From NCBI GenBank assembly GCA_029556545.1, contig JAKQEQ010000042.1:164995-228994 (forward strand): a DNA stretch of 64,000 nt, read 5' to 3'. Positions 26,375 through 33,025 of this stretch are shown here, in pieces; position 1 is the stretch's first letter, and each line of letters opens with the position of its first letter. The stretch is from Candidatus Hydrogenedentota bacterium. GTDB taxonomy: Bacteria > Hydrogenedentota > Hydrogenedentia > Hydrogenedentales > JAGMZX01. Below the pieces are notes generated by a model. That model did no database searches, was not told the origin of the DNA, and saw only the letters and a list, made by a program, of their open reading frames with translations. A program made the translations under genes and the position numbers.

Positions 26375-26409
26375 CCTTACTCGCCACGAAAAACCGGCGC
26401 GGCGCGCGG

Positions 26410-26622
26410 TCAGATTTCGACGTTGACGTCCGTTCCCGTGTCCGTTCCGGTGTCCGTCGTGCCTTCACCGGTAGGTCCGGTCACCTTCCACGGCGCCTGA
26501 CGCGGTACCAGCAACAGCCGGTCAATAATCTGTGTGGTGGCTTCGAGCTTGACGATATAGTTGGACGCCTGGGCCGCCCCACGCATCCGCGTCACCGCTT
26601 TGCAGTGCCATTCGCGTTTCAT
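26410..26622 (-). CDS. Small protein of unknown function (70 aa), second gene of mini-operon
   Basis: Starts MKREWHCKAVTRMRG, has a middle segment YIVKLEATTQIIDRLLLVP and ends in a Thr/Gly/Asp tail, TGTDTGTDVNVEI, encoded by 12-bp repeats. AAGGAG lies 7 nt before the ATG. Eighteen bases separate it from the stop of the 43-aa gene, so both share the tandem promoters at 26855-26914. The tail has alternating Asp/Thr that could bind metal, but I recognise no family. No membrane segment or signal peptide. Confidence 0.7.
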   Translation of the reverse strand: MKREWHCKAVTRMRGAAQASNYIVKLEATTQIIDRLLLVPRQAPWKVTGPTGEGTTDTGTDTGTDVNVEI

Positions 26623-26641
26623 GCTGCGCTCCTTGTGTGAC

Positions 26642-26773
26642 CTACGACGTCTTTTGGAACACGAATTCGACGGCCTGATCCGTCAAGTTGACCTTGAACG
26701 TCATCTTGGCCTCGAAATTCGGATTCGCCTGCGCTACATCCGGTTTACAGGAGACCGGCTTGATGTGCTTCAT
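26642..26773 (-). CDS. Small protein of unknown function (43 aa), first gene of mini-operon
   Basis: Reads MKHIKPVSCKPDVAQ, then a beta-rich middle (AKMTFKVNLTDQAVEFVF) ending in QKTS. One Cys at residue 9. AGAGGAG precedes the ATG. The frame lies behind two consensus promoters and ahead of the 70-aa gene with 19 nt between stop and next ATG. I do not recognise it. Promoter strength and ribosome sites, rather than homology, are the reason to call it a gene. Confidence 0.65.
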   Translation of the reverse strand: MKHIKPVSCKPDVAQANPNFEAKMTFKVNLTDQAVEFVFQKTS

Positions 26774-26854
26774 CCGCGGAAACTCCTCTCCTTCCTGGAC
26801 GTTCCTTGGCGCAACGCAACGCCGATGGCCGGCTTGCCGCGCTACTCCAGCCTT

Positions 26855-26914
26855 GTCATATCACTTACCAACCCATTTGTCAACTATTATACCCGGATCA
26901 CCTCCCGGTTTCCA
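26855..26914 (-). promoter_or_regulatory. Tandem overlapping sigma-70 promoters for the small-protein operon
   Basis: On the minus strand P1 is TGGAAA (26909-26914), 17 bp, TATAAT (26886-26891). P2 is TTGACA (26878-26883), 17 bp, TATGAC (26855-26860). Both point to the 43-aa gene, about 80-110 bp downstream. One perfect -10 and one perfect -35, each with optimal spacing, make this one of the strongest promoter regions in the window. Confidence 0.75.
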
Positions 26915-26967
26915 GGAAAACCGGACGGCGCAATCGCCCGCAAGAATACCCGGCTCCCGAGCGGACA

Positions 26968-28875
26968 TTACAGGTCTTCGAGGGTCTCCGCCAGGGTTTC
27001 CCACTCTTCGTACATGGCTTTCAAGTCCGCCCGGAGACCGTCGTATTCCTCCTTGAGGCGCTGGTTCGCCATGTAGTCCGCGGGGTCGGCGACGGCGAAT
27101 TTGGCGTCGTAGCCGCTGACCAATTCCTCGAGGGACTCGATGTCCGCCTCGAGTTGCTCCAGGCGACGGCGCTGCTTGCGGGATTCCCGCGCCCGTTCCT
27201 TGTCCGCTTCCCTGGTCCGGCGCGCTTTCTCCCGGATTCGGAGGACGTCTTCCGTGCGGGCGGGCTGAAGCGCGGCCGGCGCCGCAGTCTGTTGCTTCTC
27301 GTGATAGGCGGTGTAGTTGCCCAGGTGGACGGCGGCCCGGCCGCCATCGAGGACGATAAGCTTGTCAACGAGGCGGTCGATCAGCACGCGGTCATGCGAG
27401 ATGAGCACGATCGCGCCGTCGAACTCGGCAAGCGCGGCTTCGAGCGCCTCGCGAGAGGCAATGTCGAGGTGATTGGTCGGCTCGTCGAGCAGGAGCAGGT
27501 TGACGTCGCTGAGCATGAGCCGGGCGAGGCAGACGCGGGCGCGTTCGCCCCCGCTCAGGACGCTGACAGGCTTGAACACGTCCTCGCCGGTGAAGAGGAG
27601 CCTGCCGAGAAACGCGCGCGCGCGCGTGGGCGTCAGGTCGGGCCGCACGGCGAGGGTCTCGCCGAGGACGTCGCTTTCAGGGTTCAGCGTCTCGTGATGC
27701 TGGTCGTAGTACCCGACCGCAACCTTGTGCCCGAGGGTGACGCGGCCCTCGGCCCCGGCGAGACTTCCGCTCAACTGGCGCAGCAGCGTGGTCTTGCCGG
27801 ACCCGTTCGGCCCGATGATGCCGACCCGCTCGCCGCGCCGGACCTCGAAGGAAAGGTCCTCATACAACCGCAAAGCGCCGTAGGCCATGCCAAGCCCTTC
27901 GGCGGCGAGCACGACCGCGCCGCTGCGGACGACTTCGCCGAGGTTGAACGCGGCGGCCTGCGCCTCGACGGCGGGAGCGTCGACCTTTTCCATCTTCTCG
28001 ATGCGACGGATGCGGCTCTGCACCTGCTGCGCCTTGGTGGCCTTGTAGCGGAACCGCTCGATCCACGCCTCCTCCTTGCGGATCAGTTCCTGCTGTCGAT
28101 CAAACGCCTTCTGCTGCTGCTCGCGGATAAGGGCCTTCTCGCGCACGTACGCGGCGTAGTTGCCGGGGAAACCGCGCGCGCCGCCGCCTTCGATCTCGAC
28201 GATGCGGTCGACCGCGGTGTCGAGCAACCGCCGGTCGTGCGAGATAACCACCACGCTCTTGCCGCAGGTGCGCAGGTATTCTTCAAGCCACTCCCGGGCG
28301 CGCAGGTCGAGGTGGTTCTCCGGTTCGTCGAGGAGCAGCAGGTCCGCGTCTTGGAGGAGCACAAGGGCCAACATGAGGCGCGTGCGCTGCCCGCCGCTGA
28401 GGACGTGGAACGGGAGGTTGAAGTCTTCCGCGGCGAAGCCGAGGCCGTGGAGCACGCGCTTGATCCGGGCGCGGAACTCGTAACCGCCGCGGCGGGTAAA
28501 CTCCTCCTGCGCGCGACTGTACCGCGCGAGGGCGTCGTCCCCGCCCGCAACGAGCGCTTCCTCGAGGGCCGTGAGTTCGGATTCGAGTATCAGCAGTTCC
28601 TGGAACGAATGGAGCACGGTCTCGAACACGGTCGTCTGCGGCGGCACATCGTGCAACTGCGCAAGACAGGCAATCCGCGCGCGCCGCATGCGCTCGACCA
28701 CGCCGCCGTCCGGGGCCAGTTCGCCGGTGATGATGCGAAACACGGTGGATTTGCCGGTCCCGTTGCGGCCGATGAGGCCGATACGCTCCCCTTCCTCGAC
28801 GCGTAGCGAGAAGTCGTCGAGGATAAACTCGCCGCCGAAGGTCTTGCGTATGCTTTCGAGTCGGACGACACTCAT
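26968..28875 (-). CDS. ABC-F ATPase (Uup/EttA-like)
   Basis: 635-aa soluble tandem ATP-binding cassette protein of the type that acts on ribosomes. NBD1 has GRNGTGKST, LSGGQRTRLMLA and LLLDEPENHLD. NBD2 has GPNGSGKTTLL, LSGGERARVCLA and LLLDEPTNHLD. A linker between them and a C-terminal coiled coil (about 550-635) match the Uup branch. ATG at 28875 begins the conserved VVRLESIRKTFGG; the longer frame to 29088 runs into the neighbouring gene. The preceding GT2 gene ends 4 bp upstream, so the two may be co-transcribed, though the products look unrelated. Confidence 0.93.
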   Translation of the reverse strand: MSVVRLESIRKTFGGEFILDDFSLRVEEGERIGLIGRNGTGKSTVFRIITGELAPDGGVVERMRRARIACLAQLHDVPPQTTVFETVLHSFQELLILESELTALEEALVAGGDDALARYSRAQEEFTRRGGYEFRARIKRVLHGLGFAAEDFNLPFHVLSGGQRTRLMLALVLLQDADLLLLDEPENHLDLRAREWLEEYLRTCGKSVVVISHDRRLLDTAVDRIVEIEGGGARGFPGNYAAYVREKALIREQQQKAFDRQQELIRKEEAWIERFRYKATKAQQVQSRIRRIEKMEKVDAPAVEAQAAAFNLGEVVRSGAVVLAAEGLGMAYGALRLYEDLSFEVRRGERVGIIGPNGSGKTTLLRQLSGSLAGAEGRVTLGHKVAVGYYDQHHETLNPESDVLGETLAVRPDLTPTRARAFLGRLLFTGEDVFKPVSVLSGGERARVCLARLMLSDVNLLLLDEPTNHLDIASREALEAALAEFDGAIVLISHDRVLIDRLVDKLIVLDGGRAAVHLGNYTAYHEKQQTAAPAALQPARTEDVLRIREKARRTREADKERARESRKQRRRLEQLEADIESLEELVSGYDAKFAVADPADYMANQRLKEEYDGLRADLKAMYEEWETLAETLEDL

Positions 28876-28879
28876 GGGG

Positions 28880-29656
28880 TCAGGATTCGGAAGACGACGC
28901 GGACCGCGCCCGGCGCTCGAGGTCCCACAGTTTCGCGTACTTCGTGAACACCGAGAACGCCGCGAGCCCGCAGAGCACCGCGCCGTGGACGCCATCGAGA
29001 AAGCCGCGGCGGACCACGTACATCTTGAAGAAGCGGAGCGCCGGGCGCAGCACGAGGTCCCAGAGATGCGCGCGCTTGCCCGCGTCATAGGCGTCCTGCG
29101 CGCCCCAGGTCGTGAACCGCTGCATCGTCGCGAAATACTCGTCGAACGTCCGGTACGTGTCGTGGTACATCACCTCGTCGATGCGGCCCATCGCGCAGTC
29201 GACGACGACCTTCGAATGCACGCGCCGGTCCAGGTAACGCCCTTTGCGCGTGCGGAACAGCCGCACGTTGTAGTCCCGATGCCAGCCGCAATGCCGGATG
29301 AGCCTCCCGAAGAAATACGAGTGCCGGAGTATCTCATAGCCGTCGCGGCTCTCCGGGTCCTTGATAATCGCCTGGATGCGCCGGGCCAACTCGGGCGAGA
29401 CCCACTCATCGGCGTCGAGCACCAGCGTCCATTCGCTCGCGATCCGCGGCAAGGCCCAGTTCCGCTGGTTCGCCGCGTTCAGGTACTCATGCACCACGAC
29501 GTGATTCGAATACTCCCGCGCGACCTCGAGCGACCCGTCATTCGTCTTCGGGTCCACCACGCAAAAAAGGTCGTCCGCCCAAAGCACGCTCTCCAGACAC
29601 CGCGACAAGCGGTCTCCGGCGTTCGGCACCAGCGTCAAGACGGTAATCGTGCTCAC
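28880..29656 (-). CDS. Glycosyltransferase family 2 (WaaE/LgtF-like)
   Basis: 258-aa inverting GT-A enzyme. The N-terminal TVLTLVPNAGDRLSRCLESV, the DxD-type metal site in LVLDADEW (about 80) and the C-terminal basic region with VHSKVVV match lipooligosaccharide core beta-glucosyltransferases of the WaaE/KdtX type. GTG at 29656 is the only start in range; the ribosome site is weak. The family call is firm, the LPS role is inferred. Confidence 0.87.
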   Translation of the reverse strand: MSTITVLTLVPNAGDRLSRCLESVLWADDLFCVVDPKTNDGSLEVAREYSNHVVVHEYLNAANQRNWALPRIASEWTLVLDADEWVSPELARRIQAIIKDPESRDGYEILRHSYFFGRLIRHCGWHRDYNVRLFRTRKGRYLDRRVHSKVVVDCAMGRIDEVMYHDTYRTFDEYFATMQRFTTWGAQDAYDAGKRAHLWDLVLRPALRFFKMYVVRRGFLDGVHGAVLCGLAAFSVFTKYAKLWDLERRARSASSSES

Positions 29657-29728
29657 GAGGGTTCTCTGGGTTGAAATCCGCGCCGCATTGTAATCTACCG
29701 CGACGGCGGCGAGCGAGTTCCCGCGCTC

Positions 29729-29776
29729 GTTCCCAAGTTGTACTTGGGAACGCGTTTTTCAATGGAAGCTGCGCTT
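29729..29776. repeat. Two adjacent palindromes (REP-like)
   Basis: GTTCCCAAG-TTGTA-CTTGGGAAC, then GCGTTTTTCAAT, then GGAAGC-TGC-GCTTCC. The first resembles an intrinsic terminator on the plus strand, but no plus-strand gene precedes it, so it is better read as a repeat element. It occupies most of the 160-bp gap between wecB and the GT2 gene. Confidence 0.65.
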
Positions 29777-29816
29777 CCAACGGAGCCGTCCTGATCGCAT
29801 AATCCACCGCGGCCGG

Positions 29817-30923
29817 TCATGCCAACGTCGCGAGGTGGTCCGCGATGCGGGGGGTGGCGCGGCCGTCGCCGTAGGGGTTGACGGCGGTCGCCATGGCGGC
29901 GTAGGCGGCGGGGTCGTCAAGGAGCCGTTGGGTCTCGCGGACGATGGTCTCGTAGTCCGAGCCGACGAGGCGCGCCGTCCCCGCTTCGACGGCTTCGGGG
30001 CGCTCCGTGACCTCGCGCATGACGAGCACGGGTTTGCCCAGAGACGGCGCCTCTTCCTGGATGCCGCCGGAGTCGGTGAGGACGATCGCGGCCTTCTTCA
30101 TCAACTGGACGAAGGGCAGGTATTCGAGCGGTTCGATGCAGTGGACGCGCTCCCGTCCCTCGAGCATTTCGCGGGTCACGGCGCGGACGTTCGGGTTGGG
30201 ATGGACGGGATAGACCACGTCGAGGTCGGCGTTGTCGCGGGCAAGGTCGCGCATGGCGCGGCACATTTCGCGGAACGGCGCGCCGAAGCTCTCGCGGCGG
30301 TGGGCGGTGACAAGGAGCAGCCGCCGTCCCTTGCCGAAAGTTTCGAGGCGGGGCTCGTCGAAGGCGTAGGGGCGCGCGGCCACGTCGAGCAGGGCGTCGA
30401 TGACCGTGTTGCCGGTCACGAGGATATGATCGGCGGCGACGCGCTCGCGCAACAGGTTGTCCCGGGCGCGCGGCGTGGGCGCGTAGTGGTAATCGCATAC
30501 GGCGTCGGTGAAGCGGCGGTTCATCTCCTCGGGGAAGGGCCGGTACTTGTCATAGGTGCGGAGGCCGGCCTCGACGTGCCCGACGCGGACGTGGAGGTAA
30601 TACGCCGCGAGCGCCGCGGCAAAGGAGGTGCTCGTGTCGCCATGCACGAGGACCACATCGGGCCGGGCGCGCTCGATCACGCCCTTCATCCCCGTGAGGA
30701 CGGCGCAAAACACGTCGAAAATGGACTGGTCCGGCCGCATGACGTCGAGGTCGTAGTGCACGGGCACGTCGAAGAGGCGGATAACCGGGTCGAGCAGGTC
30801 CCGGTGCTGGGCGCTGAGACATACTTCGACGCGGAACGGCGCGCCGCGCCGGACCAATTCGCGGACCACCGGGGCCATCTTGACGGCCTCGGGGCGGGTG
30901 CCTATGACGGCGAGGATGTTCAT
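29817..30923 (-). CDS. wecB: UDP-N-acetylglucosamine 2-epimerase (non-hydrolysing)
   Basis: 368 aa, the normal length. Converts UDP-GlcNAc to UDP-ManNAc for surface polysaccharide. Signatures are GTRPEAVKMAPV at residues 7-18, HGDTSTSFAAALAAYY near 95-110, the catalytic region LRTYDKYRPFPEEMNRR, and LTDSGGIQEEAPSLGKPVLV near 280. ATG has GGAGGAAGG about 10 nt upstream, and a perfect TATAAT lies 63 bp before the start. It is separated from the GT2 gene by a repeat-filled gap. Confidence 0.95.
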   Translation of the reverse strand: MNILAVIGTRPEAVKMAPVVRELVRRGAPFRVEVCLSAQHRDLLDPVIRLFDVPVHYDLDVMRPDQSIFDVFCAVLTGMKGVIERARPDVVLVHGDTSTSFAAALAAYYLHVRVGHVEAGLRTYDKYRPFPEEMNRRFTDAVCDYHYAPTPRARDNLLRERVAADHILVTGNTVIDALLDVAARPYAFDEPRLETFGKGRRLLLVTAHRRESFGAPFREMCRAMRDLARDNADLDVVYPVHPNPNVRAVTREMLEGRERVHCIEPLEYLPFVQLMKKAAIVLTDSGGIQEEAPSLGKPVLVMREVTERPEAVEAGTARLVGSDYETIVRETQRLLDDPAAYAAMATAVNPYGDGRATPRIADHLATLA

Positions 30924-30985
30924 CGGAAGCGCGCCTTCCTCCCCGAATCGGCGGTGAACAAGACACCGCGGTTCAGGCGCGGCGG

Positions 30986-30991
30986 ATTATA
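30986..30991 (-). promoter_or_regulatory. -10 element upstream of wecB
   Basis: TATAAT on the minus strand, 63 bp before the wecB ATG, with TTGGCT 18 bp further upstream as a weak -35. Confidence 0.5.
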
Positions 30992-31115
30992 GCCGCGGCG
31001 GCACGGCGAAGCCAAGACTGTCGTTGTGGCCGGTCTCCTGCGTGCCCACCGTAGCTTCAGCGAAGGCGGGACCGCGCCACCAAGACGACCGCGCCCCGCG
31101 CGTGGTCTCCAAGAA

Positions 31116-31196
31116 CCAACCCTCTCCCTCGGGGAGAGGGGGCGATCCGTCCGATCCGTCCGATCCGTCCGATCCCCCAACCCTCTCCCTCGGGGA
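31116..31196. repeat. 9-bp tandem array GATCCGTCC, locus C, between 20-bp direct repeats
   Basis: Three GATCCGTCC units (31144-31170) and a partial fourth are flanked by CCAACCCTCTCCCTCGGGGA at 31116-31135 and again at 31177-31196. The left copy continues to form the palindrome CCCTCTCCCTCGGGGAGAGGG. It fills the gap between wecB and the DUF5610 gene together with 31021-31115, in which I see nothing else. Confidence 0.88.
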
Positions 31197-31209
31197 AACG
31201 GTACTCCGC

Positions 31210-31722
31210 CTACAGGCCGTTCGCGATGAAGTCTTCGAGGCGCTGCTGGATAATCGAGGCGGTGTTCTCGATGAGGTTGTCCGCGCCGGGCGTCAGCGCC
31301 TGAAGCCCCTGGAGGATATCCCGCGCCTCTTGAATCCCCTGGGCAATGGCCCCGCCGATGAACGTCGCGAACTGCCGCCGGCCTTCCTCATCATCGGATA
31401 AGCCGTTGTTCTCGGCGTACTTCGAGAAGAAGCTGAGGGCAAAATTGACGATCCGGTCCGCCGTGGCCTCGGGCGAGGTGTCGATCACCGCCCCTTCCGG
31501 GATGCCCAGCGCCGCGCGCGCGTCATTGACCACGCCGCGCAACTGCTCATAAGCGCGCTCGCGTACGAGGTCCAGCACTTGGCCCGCCGACCGCGGCTTG
31601 CCGACGCTGAGGTTCAGGATATCGCTCGGGGTTTTGGGCCTCGACACATTCCCGGCCAAGACGGACCGGGCGGGGGCCGCGTTCATGCCCGCGGCGGGCA
31701 GGGATTGGAGGGCGCTCACCAT
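31210..31722 (-). CDS. DUF5610 domain protein
   Basis: 170 aa, no signal peptide. The helical C-terminal part FALSFFSKYAENNGLSDDEEGR...FIGGAIAQGIQEARDIL matches the DUF5610 family, which is found in proteobacterial and planctomycete-like genomes, often in flagellar or surface contexts, without known function. ATG at 31722 has AAGGA upstream; the frame to 31860 adds a low-quality N-terminus. It is transcribed away from rpmH. Confidence 0.75.
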   Translation of the reverse strand: MVSALQSLPAAGMNAAPARSVLAGNVSRPKTPSDILNLSVGKPRSAGQVLDLVRERAYEQLRGVVNDARAALGIPEGAVIDTSPEATADRIVNFALSFFSKYAENNGLSDDEEGRRQFATFIGGAIAQGIQEARDILQGLQALTPGADNLIENTASIIQQRLEDFIANGL

Positions 31723-32058
31723 GGCTCTGTCCTTCCATTCTTGGTTCGCACAAACACTTCCGTCGCTATCCGTGTATATCGACCGGGCTGGGCCGGACTT
31801 TAGCCCCCCGAACCCAGGCCGCCCGACAACGGACACACGAGCCCCTCCCCCGCGCCACATGTGATTTGTATCGATTTATATCAGTTCTTGGCTGTTTATA
31901 GAACAATGAATACCCACAGCGGACCATGGCGCCCATTCGCGGATTCTTGGGGCGGTTTCCGACTAAATCGACAGACCCGGGAGCGGTGTAACGAGAAGAA
32001 GGATCGCGCGCGCGTCTTGGCGTCATTCGTCGTGCCTGGCGCGCTTGCCATTGGATAT

Positions 32059-32088
32059 TTGACTCGCCCGGCGTAAATAGTGTAGATT
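32059..32088 (+). promoter_or_regulatory. Promoter of the rpmH-rnpA-yidDC block
   Basis: TTGACT (32059-32064, 5 of 6), 18-bp spacer, TAGATT (32083-32088, 4 of 6), about 130 bp before rpmH. The region 31861-31920 upstream is AT-rich but has no TTATCCACA-type DnaA box that I can see. Confidence 0.55.
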
Positions 32089-32216
32089 AGCGCCGTTACG
32101 AATGGGCGCCTGGCCCGCCGCGCGCCTGTCATTCCGCTCGCGTGGGGTTATCGTGTTTAAGTTCCCCTCCATGGCGCGGCGGTGTCTTGTGTGGCTGAAT
32201 TTGCGAGGAATGGGCA

Positions 32217-32351
32217 GTGAAACGAACGTTGCAAGTATCGAACCGACGCCGGAAGCGCACGCATGGCTTCCGGGCGCGCATGGCCACGCCGGGCGGTCGC
32301 GAAGTGATCAGCCGCCGCCGGCAGAAGGGCCGCAAACGGTTGAGCGCATAA
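32217..32351 (+). CDS. rpmH: Large ribosomal subunit protein bL34
   Basis: 44-aa ribosomal protein, read directly from the [23 protein letters not shown], then [20 protein letters not shown] and LSA, matches bL34 almost throughout. GTG start with GAGGA 7 nt upstream, TAA stop at 32349-32351. It is the first gene of the conserved rpmH-rnpA-yidD-yidC-jag-mnmE block. Confidence 0.97.
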   Translation: MKRTLQVSNRRRKRTHGFRARMATPGGREVISRRRQKGRKRLSA

Positions 32352-32407
32352 TCGCGCGGCCGGGCCCGGTTGCCCGGTCGCGAAAACTGGAGGTTGATGA
32401 GCCTGTC

Positions 32408-32764
32408 TTGCCGGGCCGGAATGCGTTTCCGCATCAAGCACGCCTCACGACGAAACGTGACTTCGACGCCGTCTTTCGCGACGGCCGGAAGGTGGCGGAC
32501 CGCGCATTCGTGTGTTATGTGGCCCGGCGGGAAGGGCGGCAGTGCAGGCTAGGCGTCGCAGTGTCGCGCCGAGTGGGCCGCGCCGTGGTGCGTAATCGGA
32601 TAAAGCGGTGCATCCGCGAATACTTTCGCACCCATGCCCCGGAGTTCGTCGCCGCGCATGACGTGGTCGTCGTGGTCCGACCCGAGGCGGCCCCCTATCG
32701 CTACGCGCAATGTGCGGACGCTCTGGACCGGCTCCTCCGTCGAGGGGGACTTGTGCGTGGGTAG
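32408..32764 (+). CDS. rnpA: Ribonuclease P protein component
   Basis: About 118 aa. RnpA binds the RNase P RNA and helps recognise pre-tRNA leaders. Family features are [16 protein letters not shown] near the N-terminus and the basic RNR motif [18 protein letters not shown]. No ATG precedes the domain in this frame; TTG at 32408 is the nearest plausible start, with GGAGG at about 32387-32391, rather far upstream. Start certainty is low, identity high. The 3' end overlaps yidD if that gene starts at the GTG at 32757. Confidence 0.93.
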   Translation: MPGRNAFPHQARLTTKRDFDAVFRDGRKVADRAFVCYVARREGRQCRLGVAVSRRVGRAVVRNRIKRCIREYFRTHAPEFVAAHDVVVVVRPEAAPYRYAQCADALDRLLRRGGLVRG

Positions 32765-32996
32765 GATGTTGATCGGGTTGATTCGGCAGTATCAACGGTT
32801 GCTTTCCCCGTGGCTGGGACGGAGTTGCCGGTTCTACCCGACCTGCTCGCAGTACGCCATCGAGGCGATCGAGACGCACGGTGTCCTCAAGGGAGTGGGA
32901 CTCGCCGTCTGGCGAATCCTGCGCTGCCAGCCGTTCTGCAAGGGCGGGATCGATCCCGTGCCGCCGCGCCGACGCGCGGGCGGCCTCGGCGCCTAG
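32757..32996 (+). CDS. yidD: Membrane protein insertion efficiency factor YidD
   Basis: Small basic membrane-associated protein of 79 aa. The signature [19 protein letters not shown] and the C-terminal [12 protein letters not shown] are diagnostic. I chose GTG at 32757 because GAGGGGGA lies 8-9 nt upstream; the ATG at 32766 gives a 76-aa product and is a fair alternative. It overlaps the end of rnpA, the usual arrangement. It assists insertion of proteins by YidC. Confidence 0.94.
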   Translation: MGRMLIGLIRQYQRLLSPWLGRSCRFYPTCSQYAIEAIETHGVLKGVGLAVWRILRCQPFCKGGIDPVPPRRRAGGLGA

Positions 32997-33025
32997 GCTC
33001 ATCCGCGTTCGCGGAGTACGGAAGT

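Noticed and set aside
26806..28806. 666-aa open frame on the plus strand opposite the ABC-F gene
   Set aside because: Antisense shadow without family motifs; the ABC-F protein is complete on the minus strand.
29729..29757. Intrinsic terminator
   Set aside because: Hairpin plus T-run is on the plus strand, but no plus-strand gene lies upstream; recorded as a repeat.
31861..32100. Possible oriC next to rpmH
   Set aside because: The rpmH-rnpA-yidC block is often near the origin and this stretch is AT-rich, but I see no DnaA boxes (TTATCCACA type), no dnaA and no dnaN.
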